Part shown: piece by piece, positions 1 to 9,186 of the stretch | Layout: each line of letters starts with the position of its first letter | How positions within the stretch are numbered: position 1 is the first letter of the stretch | Origin: Tieghemiomyces parasiticus | Taxonomy: Eukaryota; Kickxellomycota; Dimargaritomycetes; Dimargaritales; Dimargaritaceae | Assembly: GCA_027575765.1 (NCBI GenBank) | Contig: JANBPT010001337.1 | Location: 1 to 10,397 of the forward strand | Reading direction: 5' to 3' | Length of the DNA: 10,397 bases | The notes under the pieces: model-generated | Databases searched by the model: none | The model's input: the letters and a program-made list of their open reading frames with translations, nothing else | Told to the model about the DNA's origin: nothing | Position numbers and translations under genes: made by a program

Positions 1-1762
1 GGCGGGAGCGGAAGCCCTCTGCGAAATGCGGTACCAAGGCCTCTTGGGTGGCCGAAGAGGGCCCGGGAAATTCGGCGTTTGCATTAGGAAGTGCCCAGAC
101 CTTAAATAACGAGGCTGGGACCTTTATACCTGCAATGGTTCGGGGCTTTGTGTGGAAATTGTACATAAAGCCCTAAAATCATCGGTGGACTGGGAGGGGG
201 CATCTCGGCTTTCCCTTTATCAGGGGGCTGATGCTCAGGCCAAGATGCGCCGGTACTTTGTACAGTTTCTGGGACTTTAATTGGCTCATCCTAATGTGGC
301 ATATCCCTGCTCTGTTCGGTAAATATACCTGGGTGGGCACTGGGGGGAGGTGGATCAGGGTCCCACGCGGCAGAGGCTACGGCTAAGGTGCCGAGTGGAA
401 CGAATGGGCGAGACAGGAATATCTAGGGAGATCTGTCCGGCTAGTATTATCCGACACATGCTGGATAGCGCCGTATTATCTAGTATTTCGCCTTTGGTCA
501 ACCTGTACATCCCATTTCCGGGCGAGCGCGGCCCCAATTAGCCCAGATTGATTAACAGCATTAACCCCAAACAGGTATCCGGAAGTAAGGCAGTGTATGG
601 TGGTCGAGACCCTGAGTGGTGCTTTATTGCAATTGCTGTGCGATAGATAAAAGGTAATGTAAAACAGTGGGAGTTTAGTTCGTTGGTTTGTATAGCCGGG
701 AAATGTGTGGGAGGATGGGTCTTGGTCTGGGACTCGGTGGTTAGTCAAGCAAGGCTTTCGTGAGTCACTTGGTTCGTCCAATCGCTGGTTCTAAGGCGGG
801 TTGCGGTCGTTCCTGCAAGGAGTTGTCGAAATTTGCAGGGTCCTTCGGACATTGGCCTTTGGATGTTAACAGGCAGCTATGGACGCTTGGAAATGGGGAC
901 TTGCTCAAGCTCCAGCCAAGTAAAATCTGTTTCTGCTTTAATACCTGGATATACAACGCTCGCCGAGTGATACAAAGTAATGGTAATGTCATCAAAGAAA
1001 CACCGTTTAGATTAGAGCTGCCGTGAAATATATGGAGTACGTTAACGTATGATGCCCACAAACCCGGCCGTTCAACAACTTCGCCCCACCACCTCATGCC
1101 ATGCAACGATGCTATGCTACGGTATCTGTTCCATGAATAACTCGTAATAAGGGAGAAATTACAAAGTAGAATGATGAAGGGTGTGGAATAGGACACCACT
1201 TGCCAGTCAAGTAGGCGCACCGCTCATGGAAGAGACAGTACTAATTGACGTGGGGCCAACGTCGACAGATAACGAAGTATCGTTATAGAAGGTATGATGA
1301 ATGAGCCATCACATACTTTACCACTTTGTTAAACGTGGATCCCGAAAGTGAACGGCCTTCGTCATACGTGGCACCCATCTGCTAGTTGATGGCCATACTA
1401 ACAGTCTGATATAGATAGAACGACGCGTTGTTCATCTGCCCATAGTACCAGGCCAATTGAAGACATGTTGTCCCACAAGCCACGCAAGGATTCCACGCCA
1501 CCACAATTCGTAGAGTGGGGTTCAGAATATGGACTCACAGGTTTGATACGGCGGTGTACTGCGAGAGGGGCAGGTATTTAACGTTGCCAATGTTTACACC
1601 AAACTTAACGAAAAAATTCAACTACATGACATTGTGTCGTAGGCGAAAGTGTCGGATAGGACCTTAGCTCCCAAGCCTCCTAGCCAATTGGTACAGCCCT
1701 TCACCTGGGAGGGGAGATATTATCGGGCTCACTTGGAGCCAGGCTAATATCAGTACAGACTA
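1..1762. other. Intergenic region, no supported gene
   Basis: I see no convincing gene here. The longest open stretch is on the minus strand at 765-1220 (151 codons), but it begins with GTG, its first ATG lies about 40 codons in, it resembles no family I know and it has no nearby promoter or poly(A) signal. Base composition is mixed, with no long homopolymers, microsatellites, terminal inverted repeats or transposase/reverse-transcriptase-like translations. Short exons of a spliced gene cannot be excluded by eye. Confidence 0.6.
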
Positions 1763-1768
1763 TTTATT
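1763..1768 (-). terminator. Poly(A) signal of the 7TM gene
   Basis: TTTATT on the plus strand reads AATAAA on the minus strand, about 152 bases past the TAA stop of the 545-residue ORF. Just upstream of it in the transcript lies an AT-rich stretch (plus 1769-1787) containing TATATA, like the efficiency element plus positioning element arrangement of fungal 3' ends. The position and strand fit the gene; cleavage would be expected near plus position 1740-1755. Inferred from motif and spacing only. Confidence 0.6.
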
Positions 1769-1920
1769 AAAATATTGTTTATATATGTACAACTACCCAG
1801 CACAGATGGCATCGGGTAGGAAAGAGTCGGGAATAGATGATAATATTCCCTTATTTTCCATTAACCTGGACAAACCCATCGAACCGGGGGAACATGGCAG
1901 ATCGAAGACGAGAAGGTAGC

Positions 1921-3558
1921 TTAGATGCGGGGCGCAGGATCACTCTCAATAGGAAACTGTACTTGGGAGAGGTAGTGGCGGTCCTGCTTTTCGTTAACAC
2001 TGTCAGCACGGTCGTGGTCCTCGTCACATGAGTCGAGTACATACATGGGAACCGGCTCGGACGGAGGTTCCAAGTGCACAGGAGAGAGAGTAGGTGGATC
2101 GCCCGCAACGAAGCCGGGGCCACCTCGACCACCTGCGGTGTGGAGTTCGAGAGTGCGGGTAGCTAACGTACCATTGTGCCTCTTGACCTGGGCGGAGACG
2201 GCCAGGGTCCAGAAGATGGCAGATGCGGTTAGTAATGAGCTGATATGCATGCATACACTACGGACAATGTAGGAATTGATACCGGGAACCGACCAGACCG
2301 TCCCGGTGAGAAGGAGAATAGCGGCTACTAGCAACCACCCAATACTGGAAAGGGTGCAAAAATAGGTCAGTTTGACGAAGGACATGGTCTCTGAACCGGC
2401 TTTGCTCGTACCCCATTGCGACCGTGTAATGAGGACGGCACTGATAGCGAGGCCGATGAATTGAATGGATGAGCCCGTAGGGATGACGATCACCTGCAGG
2501 ATCCAAAGAATGTCAACGAAAAGTTGAGAGACGCTGCCGTAGACTTGGTAGGAAAGTAAAACGGTCATGAGAAACATCATGCTTGCCTCAAAGATAGAGA
2601 AATAGAAAAAGGCCCGCATGATACGCCAGTGATAAATGGTATAAACCACGCGGGTCCATTGCATAATCAATAGGATATAGGCGAAGTATTCAAACAGTAT
2701 GCCGAATAAGTAAATGATGGAGGTTGGCCGTGTGAAGATGTTTTCCAAAGGACAGGCCATGTGGAAAGCCAGGTGGAGGAGTAGAAAGATACAAGACGGT
2801 AATCGGTATATATAGCGTGTTTTCCAAACGATACGCTCCTCGAGGATGAGGATTATGGTATGGTAGGCAACGAATACGGCCCCCACGAGGTTGATGGAGA
2901 GAAAGGACCAACGGAGAGCCAGGTAGGGGGGCGACCCATAGAAGCGATCCCAGGGGCTCGATTCGTGTACAAGTGTTACTGGTAGACCTGCGGTGGTATT
3001 GGAGGCCCCGAGGAGTCCGATTAGGGCCATGGTCTGGTCAGTGCCGAGCATCATCAGGTAAGCCGGATCGAATGGCTGGAATTCGGCGAGGTAATTAGTG
3101 GTGTCCTCGTTGAAGCCGCCTGTGTAGATCGAGGCGTTGTAGTAAGACATGAGTATTAGGGTGTCCATGGCGGCGAGAATGGCTTGCGATGCGACGTTCG
3201 TGGGGTTGCGGTTGGCCCGCAAAATTTTATGAGCAAAGGGGCACTTCACCGTTGGGGTAACGAGGGCGGCTACCCGGTCTAGGTTACCGCTTACGGAACT
3301 TGAGGTCAGGTTGTAAGGATGTAGCCCCTCCATGGTGAGCTCGCAGTGTTCGTCCACCGTCAACTGGATCAGGCGGGCGGCGTATGGGTCTGGCCAGGGC
3401 GCGTGGCCCTTGCCAAATCGAGGTACGTCGATAGCGAGGAAATTCTGGCCAGACTCGGTGACGGTTAGGGTAGCGTAAGTCGAGTGGAAGTTGTGGAAGA
3501 TCAGGAAAGCTCCTGCCAACAAGAGTAGGATATCGAGCTGGTGTGGTGATATCCGCAT
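1921..3558 (-). CDS. Seven-transmembrane protein with secreted, PA-like N-terminal domain
   Basis: Intact, intronless ORF of 545 residues. The ATG is bounded by an in-frame TAG 18 bases upstream. Seen in the sequence: a hydrophobic signal peptide at residues 1-29 (likely cut after TYA), then a non-membrane domain at about 30-212 with two cysteines (C72, C106) and N-glycosylation sequons at N83, N141 and N187, then seven hydrophobic segments at about 217-238, 253-271, 281-299, 316-338, 347-376, 393-420 and 428-453. Basic residues lie in the loops at 239-252, 300-315 and 377-392 and at 459-460, so the positive-inside rule gives N-terminus out and C-terminus in. The tail (456-545) is hydrophilic, proline-containing and acidic near 510-520. 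The ectodomain stretch from C106 to about 200 recalls protease-associated (PA) domains, a weak visual likeness. By architecture it could be a receptor, sorting receptor or stress sensor of the plasma membrane or endomembranes, but no ligand or partner can be named. Start context is weak (C at -3, C at +4). Not a recognised classical GPCR: no DRY or NPxxY motif is visible. Confidence 0.93.
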   Translation of the reverse strand: MRISPHQLDILLLLAGAFLIFHNFHSTYATLTVTESGQNFLAIDVPRFGKGHAPWPDPYAARLIQLTVDEHCELTMEGLHPYNLTSSSVSGNLDRVAALVTPTVKCPFAHKILRANRNPTNVASQAILAAMDTLILMSYYNASIYTGGFNEDTTNYLAEFQPFDPAYLMMLGTDQTMALIGLLGASNTTAGLPVTLVHESSPWDRFYGSPPYLALRWSFLSINLVGAVFVAYHTIILILEERIVWKTRYIYRLPSCIFLLLHLAFHMACPLENIFTRPTSIIYLFGILFEYFAYILLIMQWTRVVYTIYHWRIMRAFFYFSIFEASMMFLMTVLLSYQVYGSVSQLFVDILWILQVIVIPTGSSIQFIGLAISAVLITRSQWGTSKAGSETMSFVKLTYFCTLSSIGWLLVAAILLLTGTVWSVPGINSYIVRSVCMHISSLLTASAIFWTLAVSAQVKRHNGTLATRTLELHTAGGRGGPGFVAGDPPTLSPVHLEPPSEPVPMYVLDSCDEDHDRADSVNEKQDRHYLSQVQFPIESDPAPRI

Positions 3559-3690
3559 AGGACTGAACAGCAGCTCCTAATATTAATGCTGGATTGTAAA
3601 CAACTAAGGGCGGAAGTGAGAAAAACTGCAAGCGAGGAGGGTGAAAATAAATATTACAAGATAAAGTCAAACATGAAAAAAAATATTAAA
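3559..3690 (-). promoter_or_regulatory. Probable leader/promoter-proximal region of the 7TM gene
   Basis: Read on the minus strand, the stretch opposite plus 3598-3652 is rich in pyrimidines, as in many fungal promoters and leaders, and is preceded by an A/T-rich block (plus 3652-3690) with ATATTTATT and a run of eight T. No clean TATAAA is present at a fixed distance. The leader contains TTGCAG and CTTAG, which could serve as 3' splice sites of a 5'-UTR intron, but I see no paired donor and branch point that would make this convincing. Confidence 0.35.
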
Positions 3691-3719
3691 CGCCAGACTA
3701 ACGTGAAAAGACTGGCGTT
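3689..3719. repeat. 8-bp inverted repeat AACGCCAG...CTGGCGTT
   Basis: Perfect arms at 3689-3696 and 3712-3719 separated by 15 bases, about 130-160 bases upstream of the start codon of the 7TM gene. It could be a two-fold symmetric factor-binding site or a hairpin, but arms of this length also arise by chance in 10 kb, and no second copy was seen. Confidence 0.3.
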
Positions 3720-5023
3720 GAGGGCGTTCGTCAATATCAAACGTAGTGCTCTAGCATATAGAAAGAAGGAGTCCAAAACCTTTAACTAAAGACTCGAGGC
3801 GTCAGCGTGCTTTATAAAGACATTCACAGTCAAACAGGGAAGCGGGCGGCGCCCTGGCACTACCTCCTTGCCCAAAGGCGAAGTGCCGAGTGTATATCCC
3901 AAACGGTCGACAGCTGGCGAGGCCAACCGGCAAAAAAATAGATTGGGTGGAACTGGTACATCTAAATCGAGTTGGACGAATAGGCATCCCTTTTCCTCTA
4001 CTAGTCCCCACCGAATGATTCTGGTGCAGCATTTGCAGGGCAACAGGTTTTAGTGGTCCCTTTTTCGTCCGCGGCTTGTTAAGACCGGGCATAATGAACA
4101 GGCGAAAGAAAGAGTTGGCCCGGCAACCTATACGTAGCTCTCTGACCGGCGGATCAAATGTGGACCCGCTCCCCCTCGCTAACCATTTTCACCTGGCCTT
4201 CGCTCCCGCTGAATACGCTTAGGCCTTATCCTCTCAAGGATTCTGGGGCTGTTGGCTCATTTTAGCCCGCCCCCATCATCGTCTCTAAACCTTTCGCCCA
4301 CTGGACCAACTATTGCCTGGGAGCGGATCTACCTATTGTTCAGAAGTGATCTACCACCACAACCTCAAACTCACCACTTCTTCAGTTGCCATTATGACGG
4401 AGTGTGCGGCCCGAGGGAGGAACTTGCAAAGGAAGGTATCTACTATCCAGAAAATGTTATAGGCACGCCAGCCAACGTGTAGTAAAAACCAGATGGCATG
4501 GTACACCTTGCGAGTAAAGCTTTCGGCAGAGCGTTCATCTTTATAAAAGCGTAGACTTCGGTGACGGGATACTATTTTGGTGAAGGGAGGGAAGGGCTCG
4601 ATCCCGACCATCCTACGTAGTAGTTTCTGGAACGTACACGCCAGGCGTGGGCTTTCGGATGCTGTGTTAACACCTTAAGGACTCCCGCACTTTGAACCCT
4701 CTCAAGTCTACCGAAGAACACTCCCTCAACTACCAAGTGGGGGCCAGTCCTTGGGGGTGGTGCCCTTTGCTCTCCATAATCGTTGCTCTATCTAGTGAGA
4801 GGAGTAGGCTTGCCGTTATACCGCCCTTTCTTTTCTGCCTGCAGGGGCGAGAAGGCCTTATGAATAATATTGGACGAGTGAGATGACGGGCTAAGTAACA
4901 TAACAGTGAAGATAACAGTGGCCCAAATCGGTACGGACTGTAGCATCAAAGGAAATCGTTTGGGCACACTTTGGAACATAGTGTCCTCTGTATATCAAGC
5001 CGATAGGCAGTAAGGAAGATATG

Positions 5024-5039
5024 GTAACAAACTTGTTAC
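5024..5039. repeat. Near-perfect palindrome GTAACAA-AC-TTGTTAC
   Basis: Two perfect 7-bp arms around a 2-base centre, in the middle of the long spacer and far from either gene. It has the shape of a dimeric factor-binding site, but about one such structure per 10-15 kb is expected by chance, so no function is assigned. Confidence 0.25.
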
Positions 5040-6340
5040 AGCCAGTAATCTATACCGACAAAGTAAGGTGATATCCGCCGTCATAGAAACACTGAGAGCC
5101 TTAATTCATCGGCGACATCAATTACTGTGATAAATGAACAGGTCGGGGGTATTCGCTATTGGAACGAATAGTCGCAACGATGCTCGTTACTAAAGGGGCA
5201 AGCCGACCAATGGTCCTCCCAATCAGGACATGCGTCGTGCCGTGTCGGTCCCGTCCAAGTGTGACGGGGTGTGCATCCCAAGGGAGGGGTACAGAGAAGG
5301 AGGGCTATCCCAAAGATGGTCACGGGTGAATAAGCTACAGTAGAAATAGTTTATTATTTGTACACTTGTGGGCAGCAAGCAGCGAGGTTCAATTCATCTG
5401 CCTTTTGTACATAAGGAACTTAATGGCCGGATATTGGTGGAATAGGGAAGTTCAACCTTGGCCACCTTGAAATAGAGAGCAGCATCGGCTCGGTGTCAAA
5501 CTCAACTCAGAAAAGGGATGGTCCCCATTACCCGGATCTGGACTGTGGGCCTTCCACCGGTCAAATAGCCCCAGCGATATTCCATCAGGAAGGCAGAACT
5601 AGAGGTGTCACTTGATGGAAGGTGGCAACTTAAAGGCGAGGATGGTCTACCAGGCCCCCAGTTACTCAAGTAAAGTGGACTGGAGTACCATCCCTACTTC
5701 TACTTAGCCGCCGGGTGCTTCTACGGGCGGTCGTCTATAATAGCTGCTGACACTACGCGTCCACAATTTCTCGGACGCAATATAAAACCCGGCCTTTCAT
5801 TTCGGACGATAACCCTTCGCGATTTCTCTGCCACTGGTTATGTTGCCCCACTTTAACGGCGGGAGCTTGGAACACATCGGGGCCAGAAAGCCACTAAGAA
5901 AATAACGCCACCATACTGGGCTGTCCCTTTGATCATCGTATTATTCCACCCAGACCGTCTCTGCGCCTTTTGGTATATATCCAGTAAGTACCCTACATTG
6001 AGTATTCTAACTAATACCTTTGGCAAAGCCAACCACTATCGGAGGATGGTTCCAGCGTTGCTGCTTACTGTTGGTGGGGCAAGTCATGGGGCTAATCTAA
6101 CCAGTCTAGTGGTACGAGACCGCCCGCGATGATCGCCAGAGGCTGTTCATACTGCCCACTTTTCCTCACTGCCAGGTCATTTGGTGCGAATAGATATTTG
6201 GGTCCTTCCCCCAATACTTACCTGAGGGGGCATAACTGGCGAAGACCAGCAAGAAGCATACTAAAGCCAAGATCACCCTGTAGCTGAACAGAGGAGCTAC
6301 GGTGGCAGTCTGTTGAAACAGCACCCATATTGGTTTTTAT

Positions 6341-6355
6341 TTTATTAAAAAAAAA
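6341..6355. other. TTTATT followed by nine A; possible minus-strand poly(A) signal or T9 tract
   Basis: Within a T/A-rich patch at 6334-6355, TTTATT (AATAAA on the minus strand) directly abuts nine A residues. On the minus strand this is a T9 run followed by AATAAA. It could be the 3' end of an unrecognised transcript, a Pol III-type T-run terminator, a nucleosome-excluding A/T tract, or the trace of a retroposed poly(A) tail. No gene or tRNA-like body is visible to its right on the minus strand, and no target-site duplication was found. Confidence 0.25.
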
Positions 6356-7761
6356 GAGCATTTTCCCAAAAGTTGGTGTCTGAAGGAGGCTAGGTTAGAG
6401 CCAAGGCACCTGAAATAAAATGGGTATGGAAAATTGGTGGAGGGTTCCATTAGGTGTGAGAATGTGCGATGTAGATCCGATGGCACTAGTAAACCCAAGC
6501 CGTCGTTACCCCTTAAAACCTACTTGGCCGCAGAGTCATCGGCCCGTGACCCAACCCCTAAATTGGCGGCACTGGCGTTCGGGATTAGCTTGGAAGGCTT
6601 TGTGATTTTGTGGAGACACAATGCCCCATTCCTTCTCCACATGATTCGTAGTTTGCTTAGCGTGGGGAAACCTGTATCCTGAGAAAGGCGAAATGTGGTA
6701 TAGGTGCAGCCCAGATTCAATGTGTCAGGGTTCCACCCTAACTTCATTGGTTATCATTCTTTGTGCGGCCACCAAGACCGACTAGTCTGCTCGAGGTAGT
6801 CACTGGGATGCCGGCCTAGTGGCGCGAGTGGCTACCCTTCAGACGGACGTTATAAATATGAGCTACAATGAGGCGCATATAGCCAAACTCGTTAACACTT
6901 ACCTTGACAAGTCCCCTCTCTGGTGACTAACCTTGCGTGGTTTGGCCACGGTATATGGTCAACTAATAACGTCTACTTTGCCGGCGGGTCAATACAGCCC
7001 TTGGCGTCACGATACTGTGGGCAATGGCAAGGTTAAAAGGCAGCGTAGCCCATTGGTAAACCGGCTACCATGGCCTGCGGCGCAATGATACCAAGGGTTC
7101 TGTGAATGGCTAAATATACTATATATTAGAGTTTTCTATTCGACTATAACTTTACCAGGTTGACGCCTGATTCACAGCAGTGCTGCCCGTCAATGGAAGA
7201 TGTGGCTGCCGAGTAAAATCGAGGCTCTGGTCCATCAGAATGGATGTGAAGTGGCGTGGCGTGGGGCTTCCCGTTATTATACGAGCTGAGGACCACTCGT
7301 ATCAGTTTGGGGCGTGATCCATTATGTTGACTATTATGGGCAGCCGCATTGTTGATACGGAAAACCCTGTAACCTTGGTGTGAAGGGAGAGGGAGGCGGT
7401 ACATTGTAGGCACGTCTGATGGAGACTATTCCCCCATCATACCCACCCGACACATAATTATCGGTGGCGCATAAATAACCCGCCAGAGGAAGGTTGGAAC
7501 TGTGAAGGCGGCCGCCCGGCCATGCATATGATGGGAATAGTGAATATACCCAACCTGATGGTACATCGAATTGTGCTGCGAAGATAATCTAGGGGGTGTT
7601 GTTGACATATCAGCGCGTCTTCAACCTATGTAAGGTTTTTATCCGTGGGATAAATCCATGTGGTCCAGGAAGGTACAGTGACCTTCTGCATTCCATCTAA
7701 TACCGGGTTGACTAGGTACATACGAAGCCGGGGGGCAGTTTACTGTTTTTAACCGATCCCA

Positions 7762-7775
7762 GCCGTATATACGGC
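7762..7775. repeat. 14-bp perfect palindrome GCCGTATATACGGC
   Basis: Perfect 7+7 palindrome about 165 bases upstream of the TATA box of the plus-strand gene. The CCG/CGG ends in inverted orientation match the half-sites bound by fungal Zn2Cys6 cluster factors (CGG triplets, with a spacer typical of the factor), here with six bases between the triplets. Its location fits an upstream activating site, but a 14-bp palindrome is expected by chance roughly once in 16 kb. Confidence 0.35.
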
Positions 7776-7938
7776 AATTCTTTCCCGGTACACTTATCTA
7801 TTTATATCGATGCAGGCAATAGTAGTCCTAGCGTGGGCTATACCACAATTGTTCACACTAGACACCCCGCCCTGGAGCTGGACCAGTACATCCCTGGCTG
7901 TTTACCTTATCTCTAGGCCCTACTTCGCAAGGAAACCG

Positions 7939-7949
7939 TATATAAATAG
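7939..7949 (+). promoter_or_regulatory. TATA box of the acidic-protein gene
   Basis: TATATAAATAG contains the canonical TATAAATA and lies 149 bases before the ATG at 8090. A start of transcription some 30 bases on, near 7970, would give a leader of about 120 bases. That leader is strikingly pyrimidine-rich (7951-8089) and holds no ATG before the gene's own start, which supports this being the working promoter. The motif is seen; its use is inferred. Confidence 0.65.
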
Positions 7950-8089
7950 AGACCCCCCACCTCAAGTTTCTATAGCTTCTCTATCACCACTAGCATTTTC
8001 TATACTCGCCTCCCTAACTCCCCACATCACGTTCAACATACCTATCGCCAACTCCCCGCCCCTGTCCCTAGTATCACGGCCCGCTTGCC

Positions 8090-9067
8090 ATGGATGAGCA
8101 CGGAAGCGACCCTGAGGAGCCACATACCGGCATTTCCGTAACCATACATAACCCGGGAGACAACTCCGAAGACGACCAGTACCGTTGGGTTTCAAGCAGC
8201 CCCGACGAAGCGGACAGTACCCAATCCACTGGCCACGAGGACGACGTCGGATCTGAAAGTGATGGCGACCCCACCTGGCTGCAACGGGTACGATGCCCGT
8301 CCTGGGAGCGATCCGAGCGGCGCAAGGCCATATGTTGTCCCTATCCAGACAGCCAATCCGACACGGAGGAAGAAGAAACTGAAGAAGCAGGCGCGAATAC
8401 CGACCAAGGTCTCATCACGATATGGATTTCCGGCCCAAATGCAGATAAAAAGCGCAAAAACGTCGAGGATTACCTCTCCCCGCGCGAAAGCCCCGCTAGC
8501 TCCGACAACGAGGACGACCAAGGCGATGACGACACGTCCATGAGTGATGAATTCCCGTTGGAAGACCCGGCGCCCTACAACCGCACGGTTAGCCTGGCTG
8601 GTGTGATGATCGCCCTCTACGCCCTACGCCAACGGATGAATCACACCCGGGCTACGCACTTCATCACCGAGCTACTGATACACAGTCAGTGGCGACTAAT
8701 GGTCGATTTCCGGGTGGAGTGGGATGTCAACATCGATACGGTCAGCGGGATAATTTTCCACCCGCAGTCTGAATACAACACCCTGGTGTTTACTCATCCG
8801 CGTAAGGCCCAGTGGTTCCAACGCCGTGGATACGATTTTCCCAATATCTATCCAACGGTGGACTATCTGAGCGGAGGTACCTGCCGGTTCGGCCTGGTTT
8901 ACAGCCTGTCATATGCCTGCTTTATAGAAATAAGCAAGGATAGCGTGCATTATACACGAACGTACTATCACCTGGACACCCAGATGGCCGCCCTGGCCGC
9001 TAGGCTGATGCAGTTTAAGGATTTCGCCCTGGCCCACTTTAACGGCCCCAGCGATACACAGCTCTAA
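8090..9067 (+). CDS. Hypothetical acidic protein with disordered N-terminus and unknown C-terminal domain
   Basis: Intact, intronless ORF of 325 residues that I do not recognise. The start is well supported: GCCATGG context (G at -3 and +4), first ATG after the TATA box, and an in-frame TAG 18 bases upstream. Residues 1-160 are low in hydrophobics and very acidic (about 44 D/E against 12 K/R), with repeated serine-plus-acid patches such as SDTEEEE and SSDNEDD that fit casein kinase 2 sites. A basic cluster DKKRKN at 119-124 may be a nuclear localisation signal, and a Cys-containing basic island lies at 66-83 (C69, C82, C83). Residues 161-325 look folded: a helix at about 166-183, then alternating hydrophobic and aromatic stretches (199-290) suggesting beta strands, and a C-terminal helix at about 297-315. 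There is no signal peptide or membrane segment. An acidic tail on a folded domain is common in nuclear, chromatin or histone-handling proteins, so nuclear is a guess. Secreted effector and enzyme roles have no visible support. Confidence 0.88.
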   Translation: MDEHGSDPEEPHTGISVTIHNPGDNSEDDQYRWVSSSPDEADSTQSTGHEDDVGSESDGDPTWLQRVRCPSWERSERRKAICCPYPDSQSDTEEEETEEAGANTDQGLITIWISGPNADKKRKNVEDYLSPRESPASSDNEDDQGDDDTSMSDEFPLEDPAPYNRTVSLAGVMIALYALRQRMNHTRATHFITELLIHSQWRLMVDFRVEWDVNIDTVSGIIFHPQSEYNTLVFTHPRKAQWFQRRGYDFPNIYPTVDYLSGGTCRFGLVYSLSYACFIEISKDSVHYTRTYYHLDTQMAALAARLMQFKDFALAHFNGPSDTQL

Positions 9068-9186
9068 CGCGTTCTGAAACCGGACGGGCTCCCGTTACAC
9101 CCCCGGTCTCCGCCTGGTAGCGGTGCTGGAACAATCTCACTATTATTCGCAAGGCTACCGACAGCCATTACGCTATCTAGGCATTC

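Larger units (their letters stand above)
3691..7938. other. Long intergenic region (about 4.2 kb), no supported gene
   Basis: Open frames here reach at most about 96 codons on either strand and translate to sequences without recognisable domains. No tRNA was found: the nearest B-box-like string, GGTTCAATTC near 5386, has no foldable cloverleaf around it. No terminal inverted repeats, long direct repeats or transposase/reverse-transcriptase motifs are visible. The only structures noted are the 3689-3719 inverted repeat overlapping its left edge, a small palindrome at 5024-5039, an A-run at 6347-6355 and a palindrome at 7762-7775. Spliced genes with short exons, a non-coding RNA or a fully decayed element remain possible. 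Confidence 0.55.

Noticed and set aside
765..1220. 151-codon minus-strand open frame
   Set aside because: It starts at GTG, the first ATG is about 40 codons in, the sequence resembles no family, and no promoter or poly(A) signal fits. A single frame of this length is not unexpected by chance among six frames of 10 kb.
3284..3670. 128-codon minus-strand frame overlapping the start of the 7TM gene
   Set aside because: It begins at a TTG codon, lies largely in another frame of the well-supported 7TM gene and its leader, and has no domain likeness; it is a shadow.
3586..3789. 67-codon lysine-rich plus-strand frame
   Set aside because: Its lysine content simply follows from the purine-rich strand opposite the pyrimidine-rich leader of the 7TM gene. 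No start context or family likeness supports it.
5380..5400. tRNA B-box-like GGTTCAATTC
   Set aside because: No A-box, acceptor stem pairing or anticodon arm can be drawn at the required spacing around it.
5580..5620. 8-bp inverted repeat TTCCATCA/TGATGGAA
   Set aside because: Arms of eight with a 25-base loop are expected by chance several times in a window of this size, and nothing nearby gives it meaning.
3559..8089. Both genes have an in-frame TAG exactly 18 bases before the ATG
   Set aside because: Useful for fixing both starts, but the identical spacing in two unrelated leaders is most simply coincidence.
7810..8097. 95-codon plus-strand ATG frame overlapping the start of the acidic-protein gene
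   Set aside because: Its ATG lies upstream of the TATA box, so it would not be in the predicted transcript, and its residues are a translation of promoter and pyrimidine-rich leader DNA.
8192..8521. Antisense and alternative-frame ORFs within the acidic-protein gene
   Set aside because: They are by-products of the biased codons for D, E and S in the real gene; they have no promoter and no likeness to known proteins.
8570..9067. Nuclease-like (PD-(D/E)XK) reading of the C-terminal domain
   Set aside because: Acidic residues E194, D206 and E210 exist, but the characteristic (D/E)-x-K strand is not found after them, so the assignment is unsupported.
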